Assembly (NCBI RefSeq): GCF_036492635.1
Contig: NZ_AP025308.1
Location: 1-64,000, forward strand
Length of the DNA stretch: 64,000 nt
Source of the DNA: Aureibacter tunicatorum
GTDB taxonomy: Bacteria > Bacteroidota > Bacteroidia > Cytophagales > Cyclobacteriaceae
Direction of reading: 5' to 3'
Shown: positions 30,201 through 38,600 of the stretch, in pieces
Layout of the letters: every line of letters starts with the position of its first letter
How positions within the stretch are numbered: position 1 is the first letter of the stretch
Notes under the pieces: model-generated
What the model was told of the DNA's origin: nothing
What the model saw: only the letters and a program-made list of their open reading frames with translations
Database searches by the model: none
Position numbers and translations under genes: made by a program

Positions 30201-33200
30201 ATCAATACGGATGACCAGAATTTAACCTTGAGCGGTTCTACTCTATCGATAGAAGATGGAAACGATGTTGACTTATCAAGCATCAATACAGACGACCAGC
30301 AATTAACATACGATGCGTCTACTCAGGTAGTGACTTTGGAAAATGGCGGCACGGTTGATTTGTCGGCATTGCTGGACAACACGGATGCTCAGCAGATTTC
30401 TTACGACGCAGCGAACCAAGTGATCAATTTGTCGAATGGTGGTCAGATTGCGATAGCTGATTTGGTAGGCGATATCAATACAGATGACCAGCAATTGACA
30501 TACGATGCGGCTACTCAGGTAGTGACTTTGGAAAATGGCGGCACGGTTGATTTATCGGCATTGCTGGACAATACGGATGCTCAGCAGATTTCTTATGACG
30601 CAGCGAACCAAGTGATTAATTTGTCGAATGGCGGCCAGATTGCGATAGCAGATTTGGTAGGCGATATCAATACGGATGACCAGAATTTAACCTTGAGCGG
30701 TTCTACTCTATCGATAGAAGATGGAAACGATGTTGATCTATCCAGCATCAACACAGACGCTCAGCAATTAACATACGATGCAGCCACTCAGGTTGTGACT
30801 TTGGAAAATGGTGGCACAGTTGATTTGTCGGCATTGCTAGATAACACGGACGCGCAGCAGATTTCTTACGACGCAGCGAACCAAGTGATCAACTTGTCTA
30901 ATGGGGGCCAGATTGCGATAGCAGATTTGGTAGGCGATATCAACACAGACGACCAGCAATTAACATATGATGCAGCCACTCAGGTTGTGACTTTGGAAAA
31001 TGGCGGCACAGTTGATTTGTCGGCATTGCTAGACAACACGGACGCTCAGCAGATTTCTTACGATGCAGCGAACCAAGTGATCAATTTGTCTAATGGCGGC
31101 CAGATCGCGATAGCTGATTTGGTAGGCGATATCAATACAGACGACCAGCAATTGACATACGATGCTGCTACTCATGTTGTGACCTTGGAAAATGGCGGCA
31201 CGGTTGATTTGTCGGCGTTGCTAGACAACACGGACGCTCAGCAGATTTCTTACGACGCAGCGAACCAAGTGATCAATTTGTCTAATGGCGGCCAGATTGC
31301 GATAGCTGATTTGGTAGGCGACATCAATACAGACGATCAGCAATTGACATATGATGCGGCTACTCAGGTGGTGACTTTGGAAAATGGCGGCACGGTTGAT
31401 TTGTCGGCATTGCTGGACAACACGGACGCTCAGCAGATTTCTTACGACGCAGCGAACCAAGTGATCAATTTGTCTAATGGCGGCCAGATTGCGATAGCTG
31501 ATTTGGTAGGCGACATCAATACAGACGACCAGCAATTGACATACGATGCGGCTACTCAGGTGGTGACTTTGGAAAATGGCGGCACAGTTGATTTGTCGGC
31601 ATTGCTAGACAACACGGACGCTCAGCAGATTTCTTACGACGCAGCGAACCAAGTGATCAATTTGTCTAATGGCGGCCAGATTGCGATAGCAGATTTGGTT
31701 GGCGATATCAACACAGACGACCAGCAATTGACATACGATGCAGCTACTCAGGTAGTGACTTTGGAAAATGGGGGCACGGTTGATTTGTCGGCATTGCTAG
31801 ACAACACGGATGCTCAGCAGATTTCTTATGACGCAGCAAACCAAGTGATCAATTTGTCGAATGGCGGCCAGATCGCGATAGCTGATTTGGTAGGCGATAT
31901 CAATACGGATGACCAGAATTTAACCTTGAGCGGTTCTACTCTATCGATAGAAGATGGAAACGATGTTGACTTATCAAGCATCAATACAGACGACCAGCAA
32001 TTAACATACGATGCGTCTACTCAGGTAGTGACTTTGGAAAATGGCGGCACGGTTGATTTGTCGGCATTGCTGGACAACACGGATGCTCAGCAGATTTCTT
32101 ACGACGCAGCGAACCAAGTGATCAATTTGTCGAATGGTGGTCAGATTGCGATAGCTGATTTGGTAGGCGATATCAATACAGATGACCAGCAATTGACATA
32201 CGATGCGGCTACTCAGGTAGTGACTTTGGAAAATGGCGGCACGGTTGATTTATCGGCATTGCTGGACAATACGGATGCTCAGCAGATTTCTTATGACGCA
32301 GCGAACCAAGTGATTAATTTGTCGAATGGCGGCCAGATTGCGATAGCAGATTTGGTAGGCGACATCAATACAGACGATCAGCAACTGACATACGATGCAG
32401 CTACTCAGGTAGTGACTTTGGAAAATGGGGGCACGGTTGATTTGTCGGCATTGCTAGACAACACGGATGCTCAGCAGATTTCTTATGATGCAGCGAACCA
32501 AGTGATCAATTTGTCTAATGGTGGTCAGATTGCGATAGCTGATTTGGTAGGCGATATCAATACGGATGACCAGAATTTAACTTTGAGCGGTTCTACTCTG
32601 TCGATAGAAGATGGGAACGATGTTGATCTATCAAGCATCAATACAGATAATCAAATAATAGATCAATTTTCTTTAGTAAATAATGAATTAAGAATTTCAC
32701 TTGAAAATGATGGTGAAGTGGCTAAAACAGTTGATTTGTCTACGCTAGATAATTCTGATTTAAGTCAAGATCATATTTTTATTGGAGATATTAATGGTAA
32801 AGCTGCGGAAGTAGCATATTATCAAACGCATTTTAAAATTGACCCAAGCCAAGGGTTTAAATTAAAAGAACAGTCGATTTCTGGAAGTTTGATACAATCT
32901 CAAGCAGTAAAGCCTTCAAAAGTATATGCAAATTATGCAGAGATATATGTAGGTACGGATAATAATTATATGGATGATATATTACTTGATTTAAATGTAT
33001 TTGATTTGGATACAGTAAATAAAGTTCTGAGTTTGGATGCATCCATAATGAATGATAATGACACAGACCCGACTAACGAGTTGCAGGACTTTGTAATAAC
33101 CGGGAATACATTGAGTATTTCTGGAAGTGGTACAAGCTTAAGTTTTGATAACTCTCATTTTGATTTGAATGCAAATACGATAAGTATTAAAGATGCAGCA

Positions 33201-34097
33201 ATCTCAACAGGAAAAATCCAAGATGATGCTGTAGAACCTGAAAAAATTAGTTCTGGCTCTAGTGGACAAGTTCTTACAACGAATTCTTCTGGAGATGTAG
33301 TTTGGAAAGATCCATCAAGTACAGATATTAGTAATGCAAAATTCAAACTTAATGATAAAGGTTTTACAGTTTATCATGGAGATGAGTCAGGAGCTTTTAA
33401 TGGAACTAGTAATTTTACATTAAATGATGACCATGAAATACATGGAGATACTAGGTATAATGGGAATCAACTGTTGAAAAGAACTACAGGAGAGTTGAAT
33501 TATGGGAGTACTAGTGCATATAATGATCGTTTTGGTTATTACTCAATAAGTCAGTATGGAAGGTTGCACATGTATGGATATGACGGAATATACCTTGATG
33601 GAGGACTATCAGGTATTTATTTAAATTCAACACAAATTTATACAAGTGGAAGTTGGTGGAGAGCTTCAGATAAAAGGTTAAAAAAAGATATTCATTCTAT
33701 TGAAAGCGCACTTGAAAAGGTCCTCAAGCTTAATGGAATGTCATATCATTGGAAAAAAAGTGATGAACATGAGTATGGTTTGATCGCTCAAGAAGTTGAG
33801 GAGATTTTGCCTAAATTAGTTTCAGTCAATCCTGATGGATTTAAGTCAGTAAACTATACCGGGATTATCCCATTTTTAATTGAGGCAATCAAGAAACAAC
33901 AAACAATTATCGAAGACTTAACGATGAAATTAGCAAAAGGAGAAACGGATATCGAAAGCCTAAAAAGCGCGTTGGAGTTTCAAGCAAAGTCAATGAAGTT
34001 GCAATCTAAGCTAATTGACAAATTAAGTTCAGAAAATAAAGGAATGAAGTCGGATATTGAATTGATTAAACAACAATTACAGATATCAGGCAAGTGA
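21219..34097 (+). CDS. Giant exported repeat protein with C-terminal Peptidase_S74 chaperone domain
   Basis: The 4292-residue protein starts with a signal peptide ending near SLAQ. The head domain that follows (NNVGIGTLDPNPNAVLEL, GLLIPRMNSSQR, YYWDGNSW) is common at the start of Bacteroidota exported fibres. Residues 151-3806 are a repeat array of 64-residue units and 27-residue spacers with beta-rich DxQxL...VxLENGGTVDLS motifs. A non-repetitive neck follows, then a Peptidase_S74 domain from Ser4150 (SDKRLKKDI, YGLIAQEVEEILP). The end is a coiled coil of about 60 residues. S74 domains trimerise fibres and cleave themselves off; the Ser and the Lys five residues later are both present. I infer a trimeric surface fibre. 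No phage genes are nearby. A related protein lies at 35652. Confidence 0.8.
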   Translation: MRRRFTILKKFFLLFIFISLIVSIDSLAQNNVGIGTLDPNPNAVLELVSPGNDQGLLIPRMNSSQRLKLGNKLSSSENGLIVFDLTEDHFYYWDGNSWRIIVEREELLALLSTKADSTSVYDLISQNLAIINAKLDSKSDSARIYNLISSINTDDQQLTYDAATQVVTLENGGTVDLSALLDNTDAQQISYDAANQVINLSNGGQIAIADLVGDINTDDQQLTYDAATQVVTLENGGTVDLSALLDNTDAQQISYDAANQVINLSNGGQIAIADLIGDINTDDQQLTYDAATQVVTLENGGTVDLSALLDNTDAQQISYDAANQVINLSNGGQIAIADLVGDINTDDQQLTYDAATQVVTLENGGTVDLSALLDNTDAQQISYDAANQVINLSNGGQIAIADLVGDINTDDQNLILSGSTLSIEDGNDVDLSSINTDDQQLTYDAATQIVTLENGGTVDLSALLDNTDAQQISYDAANQVINLSNGGQIAIADLVGDINTDDQQLTYDAATQVVTLENGGTVDLSALLDNTDAQQISYDAANQVINLSNGGQIAIADLVGDINTDDQQLTYDAATQVVTLENGGTVDLSALLDNTDAQQISYDAANQVINLTNGGQIAIADLVGDINTDDQQLTYDAATQVVTLENGGTVDLSALLDNTDAQQISYNAVNQVINLSNGGQIAIADLVGDINTDDQNLTLSGSTLSIEDGNDVDLSSINTDDQQLTYDASTQVVTLENGGTVDLSALLDNTDAQQISYDAANQVINLSNGGQIAIADLVGDINTDDQQLTYDAATQVVTLENGGTVDLSALLDNTDAQQISYDAANQVINLSNGGQIAIADLVGDINTDDQQLTYDAATQVVTLENGGTVDLSALLDNTDAQQISYDAANQVINLSNGGQIAIADLVGDINTDDQQLTYDAATQVVTLENGGTVDLSALLDNTDAQQISYDAANQVINLSNGGQIAIADLVGDINTDDQQLTYDAATQIVTLENGGTVDLSALLDNTDAQQISYDASNQVINLSNGGQISIADLVGDINTDDQQLTYDATTQVVTLENGGTVDLSALLDNTDAQQISYDAANQVINLSNGGQIAIADLVGDINTDDQQLTYDAATQIVTLENGGTVDLSALLDNTDAQQISYDAANQVINLSNGGQIAIADLVGDINTDDQQLTYDAATQIVTLENGGTVDLSALLDNTDAQQISYDAANQVINLSNGGQIAIADLVGDINTDDQNLTLSGSTLSIEDGNDVDLSSINTDDQQLTYDAATQVVTLENGGTIDLSALLDNTDAQQISYDAANQVINLSNGGQIAIADLVGDINTDDQQLTYDAATQIVTLENGGTVDLSALLDNTDAQQISYDAANQVINLSNGGQIAIADLVGDINTDDQQLTYDAATQVVTLENGGTVDLSALLDNTDAQQISYDAANQVINLSNGGQVAIADLVGDINTDDQQLTYDAATQIVTLENGGTVDLSALLDNTDAQQISYDAANLVINLSNGGQIAIADLVGDINTDDQQLTYDAATQIVTLENGGTVDLSALLDNTDAQQISYDAANQVINLSNGGQIAIADLVGDINTDDQNLTLSGSTLSIEDGNDVDLSSINTDDQQLTYDAATQIVTLENGGTVDLSALLDNTDAQQISYDAANQVINLSNGGQIAIADLIGDINTDDQQLTYDAATQIVTLENGGTVDLSALLDNTDAQQISYDAANQVINLSNGGQIAIADLVGDINTDDQQLTYDAATQIVTLENGGTVDLSALLDNTDAQQISYDAANQVINLSNGGTVDLSALLDNTDAQQISYDAANQVINLSNGGQIAIADLVGDINTDDQQLTYDAATQIVTLENGGTVDLSALLDNTDAQQISYDAANQVINLSNGGQIAIADLVGDINTDDQNLTLSGSTLSIEDGNDVDLSSINTDDQQLTYDAATQVVTLENGGTVDLSALLDNTDAQQISYDAANQVINLSNGGQIAIADLVGDINTDDQQLTYDAATQVVTLENGGTVDLSALLDNTDAQQISYDAANQVINLSNGGQIAIADLVGDINTDDQQLTYDAATQVVTLENGGTVDLSALLDNTDAQQISYDAANQVINLSNGGQIAIADLVGDINTDDQQLTYDAATQVVTLENGGTVDLSALLDNTDAQQISYDAANQVINLSNGGQIAIADLVGDINTDDQQLTYDAATQVVTLENGGTVDLSALLDNTDAQQISYDAANQVINLSNGGQIAIADLVGDINTDDQQLTYDAATQVVTLENGGTVDLSALLDNTDAQQISYDAANQVINLSNGGQIAIADLVGDINTDDQQLTYDAATQVVTLENGGTVDLSALLDNTDAQQISYDAANQVINLSNGGQIAIADLVGDINTDDQQLTYDAATQVVTLENGGTVDLSALLDNTDAQQISYDAANQVINLSNGGQIAIADLVGDINTDDQNLTLSGSTLSIEDGNDVDLSSINTDDQQLTYDAATQVVTLENGGTVDLSALLDNTDAQQISYDAANQVINLSNGGQIAIADLVGDINTDDQQLTYDAATQVVTLENGGTVDLSALLDNTDAQQISYDAANQVINLSNGGQIAIADLVGDINTDDQNLTLSGSTLSIEDGNDVDLSSINTDAQQLTYDAATQVVTLENGGTVDLSALLDNTDAQQISYDAANQVINLSNGGQIAIADLVGDINTDDQQLTYDAATQVVTLENGGTVDLSALLDNTDAQQISYDAANQVINLSNGGQIAIADLVGDINTDDQQLTYDAATHVVTLENGGTVDLSALLDNTDAQQISYDAANQVINLSNGGQIAIADLVGDINTDDQQLTYDAATQVVTLENGGTVDLSALLDNTDAQQISYDAANQVINLSNGGQIAIADLVGDINTDDQQLTYDAATQVVTLENGGTVDLSALLDNTDAQQISYDAANQVINLSNGGQIAIADLVGDINTDDQQLTYDAATQVVTLENGGTVDLSALLDNTDAQQISYDAANQVINLSNGGQIAIADLVGDINTDDQNLTLSGSTLSIEDGNDVDLSSINTDDQQLTYDASTQVVTLENGGTVDLSALLDNTDAQQISYDAANQVINLSNGGQIAIADLVGDINTDDQQLTYDAATQVVTLENGGTVDLSALLDNTDAQQISYDAANQVINLSNGGQIAIADLVGDINTDDQNLTLSGSTLSIEDGNDVDLSSINTDAQQLTYDAATQVVTLENGGTVDLSALLDNTDAQQISYDAANQVINLSNGGQIAIADLVGDINTDDQQLTYDAATQVVTLENGGTVDLSALLDNTDAQQISYDAANQVINLSNGGQIAIADLVGDINTDDQQLTYDAATHVVTLENGGTVDLSALLDNTDAQQISYDAANQVINLSNGGQIAIADLVGDINTDDQQLTYDAATQVVTLENGGTVDLSALLDNTDAQQISYDAANQVINLSNGGQIAIADLVGDINTDDQQLTYDAATQVVTLENGGTVDLSALLDNTDAQQISYDAANQVINLSNGGQIAIADLVGDINTDDQQLTYDAATQVVTLENGGTVDLSALLDNTDAQQISYDAANQVINLSNGGQIAIADLVGDINTDDQNLTLSGSTLSIEDGNDVDLSSINTDDQQLTYDASTQVVTLENGGTVDLSALLDNTDAQQISYDAANQVINLSNGGQIAIADLVGDINTDDQQLTYDAATQVVTLENGGTVDLSALLDNTDAQQISYDAANQVINLSNGGQIAIADLVGDINTDDQQLTYDAATQVVTLENGGTVDLSALLDNTDAQQISYDAANQVINLSNGGQIAIADLVGDINTDDQNLTLSGSTLSIEDGNDVDLSSINTDNQIIDQFSLVNNELRISLENDGEVAKTVDLSTLDNSDLSQDHIFIGDINGKAAEVAYYQTHFKIDPSQGFKLKEQSISGSLIQSQAVKPSKVYANYAEIYVGTDNNYMDDILLDLNVFDLDTVNKVLSLDASIMNDNDTDPTNELQDFVITGNTLSISGSGTSLSFDNSHFDLNANTISIKDAAISTGKIQDDAVEPEKISSGSSGQVLTTNSSGDVVWKDPSSTDISNAKFKLNDKGFTVYHGDESGAFNGTSNFTLNDDHEIHGDTRYNGNQLLKRTTGELNYGSTSAYNDRFGYYSISQYGRLHMYGYDGIYLDGGLSGIYLNSTQIYTSGSWWRASDKRLKKDIHSIESALEKVLKLNGMSYHWKKSDEHEYGLIAQEVEEILPKLVSVNPDGFKSVNYTGIIPFLIEAIKKQQTIIEDLTMKLAKGETDIESLKSALEFQAKSMKLQSKLIDKLSSENKGMKSDIELIKQQLQISGK
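21669..32636 (+). repeat. Tandem repeat array: 52 x 192 bp, 11 x 81 bp spacers, one 93-bp partial
   Basis: The 10,968 bp decompose exactly. The 192-bp units encode 64 residues made of two similar 32-residue halves (NTDDQQLTYDAATQVV and NTDAQQISYDAANQVI types). The 81-bp spacers (INTDDQNLTLSGSTLS) begin at 22437, 23286, 24903, 25944, 26886, 28503, 28968, 30201, 30666, 31899 and 32556. The runs of units between them number 4, 4, 8, 5, 4, 8, 2, 6, 2, 6 and 3. The fifth run also carries an extra 93-bp partial unit near 26570. The array is much richer in G+C than its flanks. It is all in frame. Confidence 0.93.
28968..32363 (+). repeat. 1698-bp tandem duplication inside the repeat array
   Basis: 28968-30665 and 30666-32363 share the same order (spacer, six units, spacer, two units). 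They matched at every stretch compared, including rare variants: an Ala-coding GCT in place of GAC after the spacer, CATGTTGTGACC at 29474 and 31172, and TTATCGGCA near 30552 and 32250. Silent differences seen elsewhere in the array are absent, so the event is recent or the copies are homogenised. Confidence 0.85.
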
Positions 34098-34105
34098 TAA
34101 AGAGT

Positions 34106-34125
34106 GAGAGGTATTTATACCTCTC
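34106..34125 (+). terminator. Hairpin between the giant repeat gene and its T9SS partner
   Basis: GAGAGGTA (34106-34113) pairs with TACCTCTC (34118-34125) around TTTA, followed by a weak T-rich stretch. A hairpin sits at the same place in the second module (40047-40065). Confidence 0.6.
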
Positions 34126-34154
34126 TTTAATTTTCAAATTTTTAATAAAGAAAT

Positions 34155-35327
34155 ATGAAAGAAGCGATTTTATGCATCACTTGTCTATTTGGTCTAATCA
34201 AATCATTTGGGCAAGTAGTGAATACAGGAATCCCATGGTCTAACAGTGCAGAAGTGAAGATGAATATGGAGGTTTTAAACCAAGGGGAGCTTCATAATAA
34301 AGGGGATTTGCATGTTGCTAAAGACTGGGACAATCAAGCTGCTTTTGATGATGAAGGCAAGTTTTATGTAGTTGGCACCAACTCTCAATCAATAGAACAT
34401 GGGAGAAATAATTTTAATAGACTGATTATTAATAACTCAGGAAGTGAAATATCCATTAGAGGTACTATTGGTATTATGACAAATCTCTCAATGATAAATG
34501 GATTTGTGAATATAACAGAAACTGACACTCTTTTTATTTATGAAAATGCGATAGTGCAAGGAGGAAGTCAAAACGCATATATTGATGGCAGGTTGTATCA
34601 TGAAGGCCTGGGAGAAAAATGGTTCCCAATTGGAAAAGGCGATTTTTATTTGCCTGTGAAAATGAATATCGAAAAGGCAGATAATTTAATGCTCTCCATG
34701 GAGGCATTTGATGATAATACAGGAGCCCAAGCGGGCTTGAATGTCGATTTTGTGGACGAATCAGCTTATTGGGAGAAAAGAAAAGTTAGAGGTAATCTTG
34801 AAGAAGCATATATTGAACTCCCATATTATTTTGAAGATCCTTTAGATGTTGATCAATTGAATTATGTTATTGTTACAGAAGCTTTAGGCTTGCCTGGTCC
34901 ATTTTATAAGATAGGTAATGGTGGTGTGACTGGTGATGGACAGGAAGGCTTTGTCAGGTCAGGAAATACAATTAGTTCAGGAGAAAGATATTTATATGCG
35001 GTTGGGTTAGGTGCAAAGTTTGAACAATATAGAATTGTTATACCTAATGCTTTAGCTCCATCAGCTGAAAATTATGAAAATCAAAGAATTAAAATATATT
35101 CCGAGGATATTGAAAGCGAAGATTTTTTGTTTGTAGTTTATGATAAAACGGGTAATATGGTGTACGAAACTACTGTTTTGGATCAAATGTTGCAAGAAGG
35201 TTGGAATGGCCAAAAATTCAATACAGATGTCATGATGAGAAATGGAGTGTATGACTATGTATTAAAATGTACTTTGAAAAGTGGCAGAAGAATAGAAAGA
35301 AAAGGGATTGTTAACTTAATAAATTAA
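34155..35327 (+). CDS. T9SS type-B sorted surface protein (gliding-motility C-terminal type)
   Basis: The 390-residue protein has a signal peptide ending near KSFGQ. The N-terminal half carries Asn/Gly-rich segments such as GELHNKGDLH and IDGRLYHEGLGEKWFPIGKG. The last 95 residues resemble the CHU_C/type-B sorting domain: IPNALAPSAENYEN, FLFVVYDKTGNMVYET, GWNGQ and YDYVLKCTLKSGR ending in GIVNLIN. Such domains direct export through the type IX system and need a PorP/SprF partner. It follows the giant repeat gene by 57 bp and is a paralogue of the protein at 40095. It may anchor the fibre or form its base; this is inferred. Confidence 0.75.
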   Translation: MKEAILCITCLFGLIKSFGQVVNTGIPWSNSAEVKMNMEVLNQGELHNKGDLHVAKDWDNQAAFDDEGKFYVVGTNSQSIEHGRNNFNRLIINNSGSEISIRGTIGIMTNLSMINGFVNITETDTLFIYENAIVQGGSQNAYIDGRLYHEGLGEKWFPIGKGDFYLPVKMNIEKADNLMLSMEAFDDNTGAQAGLNVDFVDESAYWEKRKVRGNLEEAYIELPYYFEDPLDVDQLNYVIVTEALGLPGPFYKIGNGGVTGDGQEGFVRSGNTISSGERYLYAVGLGAKFEQYRIVIPNALAPSAENYENQRIKIYSEDIESEDFLFVVYDKTGNMVYETTVLDQMLQEGWNGQKFNTDVMMRNGVYDYVLKCTLKSGRRIERKGIVNLIN

Positions 35328-35651
35328 TGTTCAATTTAATTTATGAGTTAATATATGCTTAATGTTATTCCATCGGAAATATTCAATATTGATTAATTTA
35401 AGCCTCATCGAGATTAACTTTGGATAATTTAGTATGAATTGGAAACTTATAGAGCGATTATTGTCGCTCTATTTTTTTACCCATATTATAAATAGTGAAT
35501 TGTTTATTGTCAATTTAGTAATAATTTAATTTTTTTTTATACTTAGATTGACTATCTTTCAGTCATATTATAAGATGAAATGTCACATATGTAATACTGT
35601 TAATATAATTTAACTAAAAATTTATCTTAGGAACACCTTTACACTACAAAA
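35328..35651. other. Intergenic region between the two fibre modules
   Basis: This 324-bp AT-rich gap contains the terminator at 35449-35478. The promoter of the second module is expected in the remaining 170 bp, but no good consensus is seen. Confidence 0.5.
35449..35478 (+). terminator. Terminator of the first fibre module
   Basis: ATAGAGCGA (35449-35457) pairs with TCGCTCTAT (35464-35472), followed by a T-run. Confidence 0.88.
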
Positions 35652-38600
35652 ATGAATTCCAAATTTAACCCCCTAAAATTATTGGTTTCGGCGGGACTAA
35701 TAACTAGTATCGCCTTTACAGGTGGCGATGTCATAGCTCAAAATAACGTCGGAATTGGCACGAATGAGCCTAACAAAAATGCAATACTGCACTTGGAGTC
35801 AAAAGACGGAAATCAAGGTCTTATTATCCCAAGATTATCAAATTCTCAAAGAGTAACTTTGGGGAATAATCTTTCATTAAAGGATGAAGGTCTAATGGTC
35901 TTTGATAATGACGAGGAAAAAATTTATTACTGGTCTGGTGATTTGAGTAAATGGATTCCAACTAATATCGGAGGCATCAAAAGCTTTGATGAAGAAAATG
36001 ATCAGTTGGTATTAGTTGGTGGCGAAACAATTAGTGTTAAAAAGTATCAAAACCAAATTAATGATATAACCACTACTATTACGAATAAATTTATCGAAAT
36101 AGATAATGAGTTAGTTGATTTAGATAATACTAAAGCAGACAAAACGGATCTTGATGATTTAACAAGTCGAGTTTCAGATAATGAGGTTAATATCGAAAAC
36201 AATACAAACAGTATTACAACGATAGAGGGAAATATTGTTAATCTAGATGGTAGAGTTTCAACCAACGAAACAAATATCACACAGAATACAACGGATATAA
36301 CGAATCTAGATGGTAGAGTTTCAACCAATGAAACGAATATCACACAGAATACAACGGATATAACGAATCTAGATGGTAGAGTTTCAACCAATGAAACCAA
36401 TATCACACAGAATACAACAGATATAACGAATCTAGATGGTAGAGTTTCGGTAAATGAGACTAATATTGCTGATAATACTCAAAAGATAGATGATCATATA
36501 CTTAATGATGGTGATTTAGATTCATCAAATGAGATTCAAGATTTAGCTTTGAATGGAAATCTATTATCTATTGAAAGCGGGAATAGTGTTGATTTAACTG
36601 CTTATTTAGATAATACAGACAATCAGAACCTTACTGCTGCAAGCTTGTCAGGCACAGAATTGACAATCTCTATCGAAGATGGAGATCCCGTTACAGTTGA
36701 TTTGATAGATTTACAAGGAGAAGTAAACTCAGATGAGCAAGATTTGACATCAGCAGTATTATCAGGTACTGAGTTAACGATATCTATAGAAAATGGAGCT
36801 TCAACAACAGTAGACTTGGCTGCCTTAGAGGGAAGCGATAATCAATCAATTTCTTACGATGCAACATCGCATATTATTACTTTGGAAGATGGAGGAACAG
36901 TTGATCTTTCAGGCTTGGTAAGTTCTGATAATCAGAATTTAACTTCAGCAAGTTTGTCTGGCACAGAATTGACAATCTCTATCGAAGATGGAAATCCCGT
37001 TACAGTTGATTTGATAGATTTACAAGGAGAAGTAAATTCTGATGAGCAAGACTTGACATCAGCAGTATTGTCAGGTACTGAGTTAACGATATCTATAGAA
37101 AATGGAGCATCAACAACAGTTGATTTGGCTGCCTTAGAAGGGAGTGATGATCAATCAATTTCTTACGATGCAACATCGCATATTATTACTTTGGAAGATG
37201 GAGGAACAGTTGATCTTTCAGGCTTGGTAAGTTCTGATAATCAGAATTTAACTTCAGCAAGTTTGTCTGGCACAGAGCTGACAATCTCTATCGAAGATGG
37301 AAGTCCTGTTACAGTTGATTTAGCTGACTTGCAAAATGGCGTCAATTCAGATGAGCAGGATTTAACATCAGCAGTATTATCAGGTACTGAGTTAACGATA
37401 TCAATAGAAAATGGAGCTTCAACAACAGTAGACTTGGCTGCCTTAGAGGGAAGCGATAATCAATCAATTTCTTATGATGCAACCTCTCACATTATAACTT
37501 TAGAAGATGGAGGAACAGTTGATCTATCAGGCTTGGTAAGTTCAGATAATCAGAATCTAACTGCTGCAAGCTTGTCAGGCACAGAGTTGACAATCTCTAT
37601 CGAAGATGGAGATCCCGTTACAGTTGATTTAGCGGATTTGCAAAATGGTGTTAACTTTGATGAGCAAGACTTGACATCAGCAGTATTGTCAGGAACAGAG
37701 TTAACGATATCTATAGAAAATGGAGCATCAACAACAGTAGACTTGGCTGCCTTAGAGGGAAGTGATAATCAGTCAATTTCTTATGATGCAACTTCTCACA
37801 TTATAACTTTAGAAGACGGAGGAACAGTTGATCTATCAGGCTTGGTAAGTTCAGATAATCAGAATCTAACTGCTGCAAGCTTGTCAGGCACAGAGTTGAC
37901 AATCTCTATCGAAGATGGAGATCCCGTTACAGTTGATTTAGCGGATTTGCAAAATGGTGTTAACTTTGATGAGCAAGACTTGACATCAGCAGTATTGTCA
38001 GGAACAGAGTTAACGATATCTATAGAAAATGGAGCATCAACAACAGTAGACTTGGCTGCCTTAGAGGGAAGTGATAATCAGTCAATTTCTTATGATGCAA
38101 CTTCTCACATTATAACTTTAGAAGACGGAGGAACAGTTGATCTATCAGGCTTGGTAAGTTCAGATAATCAGAATCTAACTGCTGCAAGCTTGTCAGGCAC
38201 AGAGTTGACAATCTCTATCGAAGATGGAGATCCTGTTACAGTTGATTTAGCGGACTTGCAAAATGGCGTTAATTCAGATGAGCAGGATTTAACATCAGCA
38301 GAATTGTCAGGCACAGAGTTAACGATATCTATAGAAAATGGAGCATCAACAACAGTTGATTTGGCTGACTTAGAAGGAAGCGATAATCAATCGATTTCTT
38401 ATGACGCAACTTCTCACATTATAACTTTAGAAGACGGAGGAACCGTTGATCTTTCAGACTTGGTAAGTTCAGATAATCAGAATCTTACTGCTGCAAGCTT
38501 GACAGGCACAGAGTTGACAATTTCTATCGAAGATGGAAACCCAGTAACAGTTGATCTAGTGGACTTGCAAAATGGCGTTAATTCAGATGAGCAGGATTTA

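Noticed and set aside
22923-32192. Regularly spaced antisense ORFs of 61-104 codons within the giant gene
   Set aside because: They recur with the repeat period, have identical sequences and contain no independent coding signal; they arise because the repeat lacks stops in one antisense frame.
21669-32636. CRISPR-like periodic repeats
   Set aside because: Units are 192 bp, contiguous, in frame and translated; there are no short palindromic repeats with unique spacers and no cas genes.
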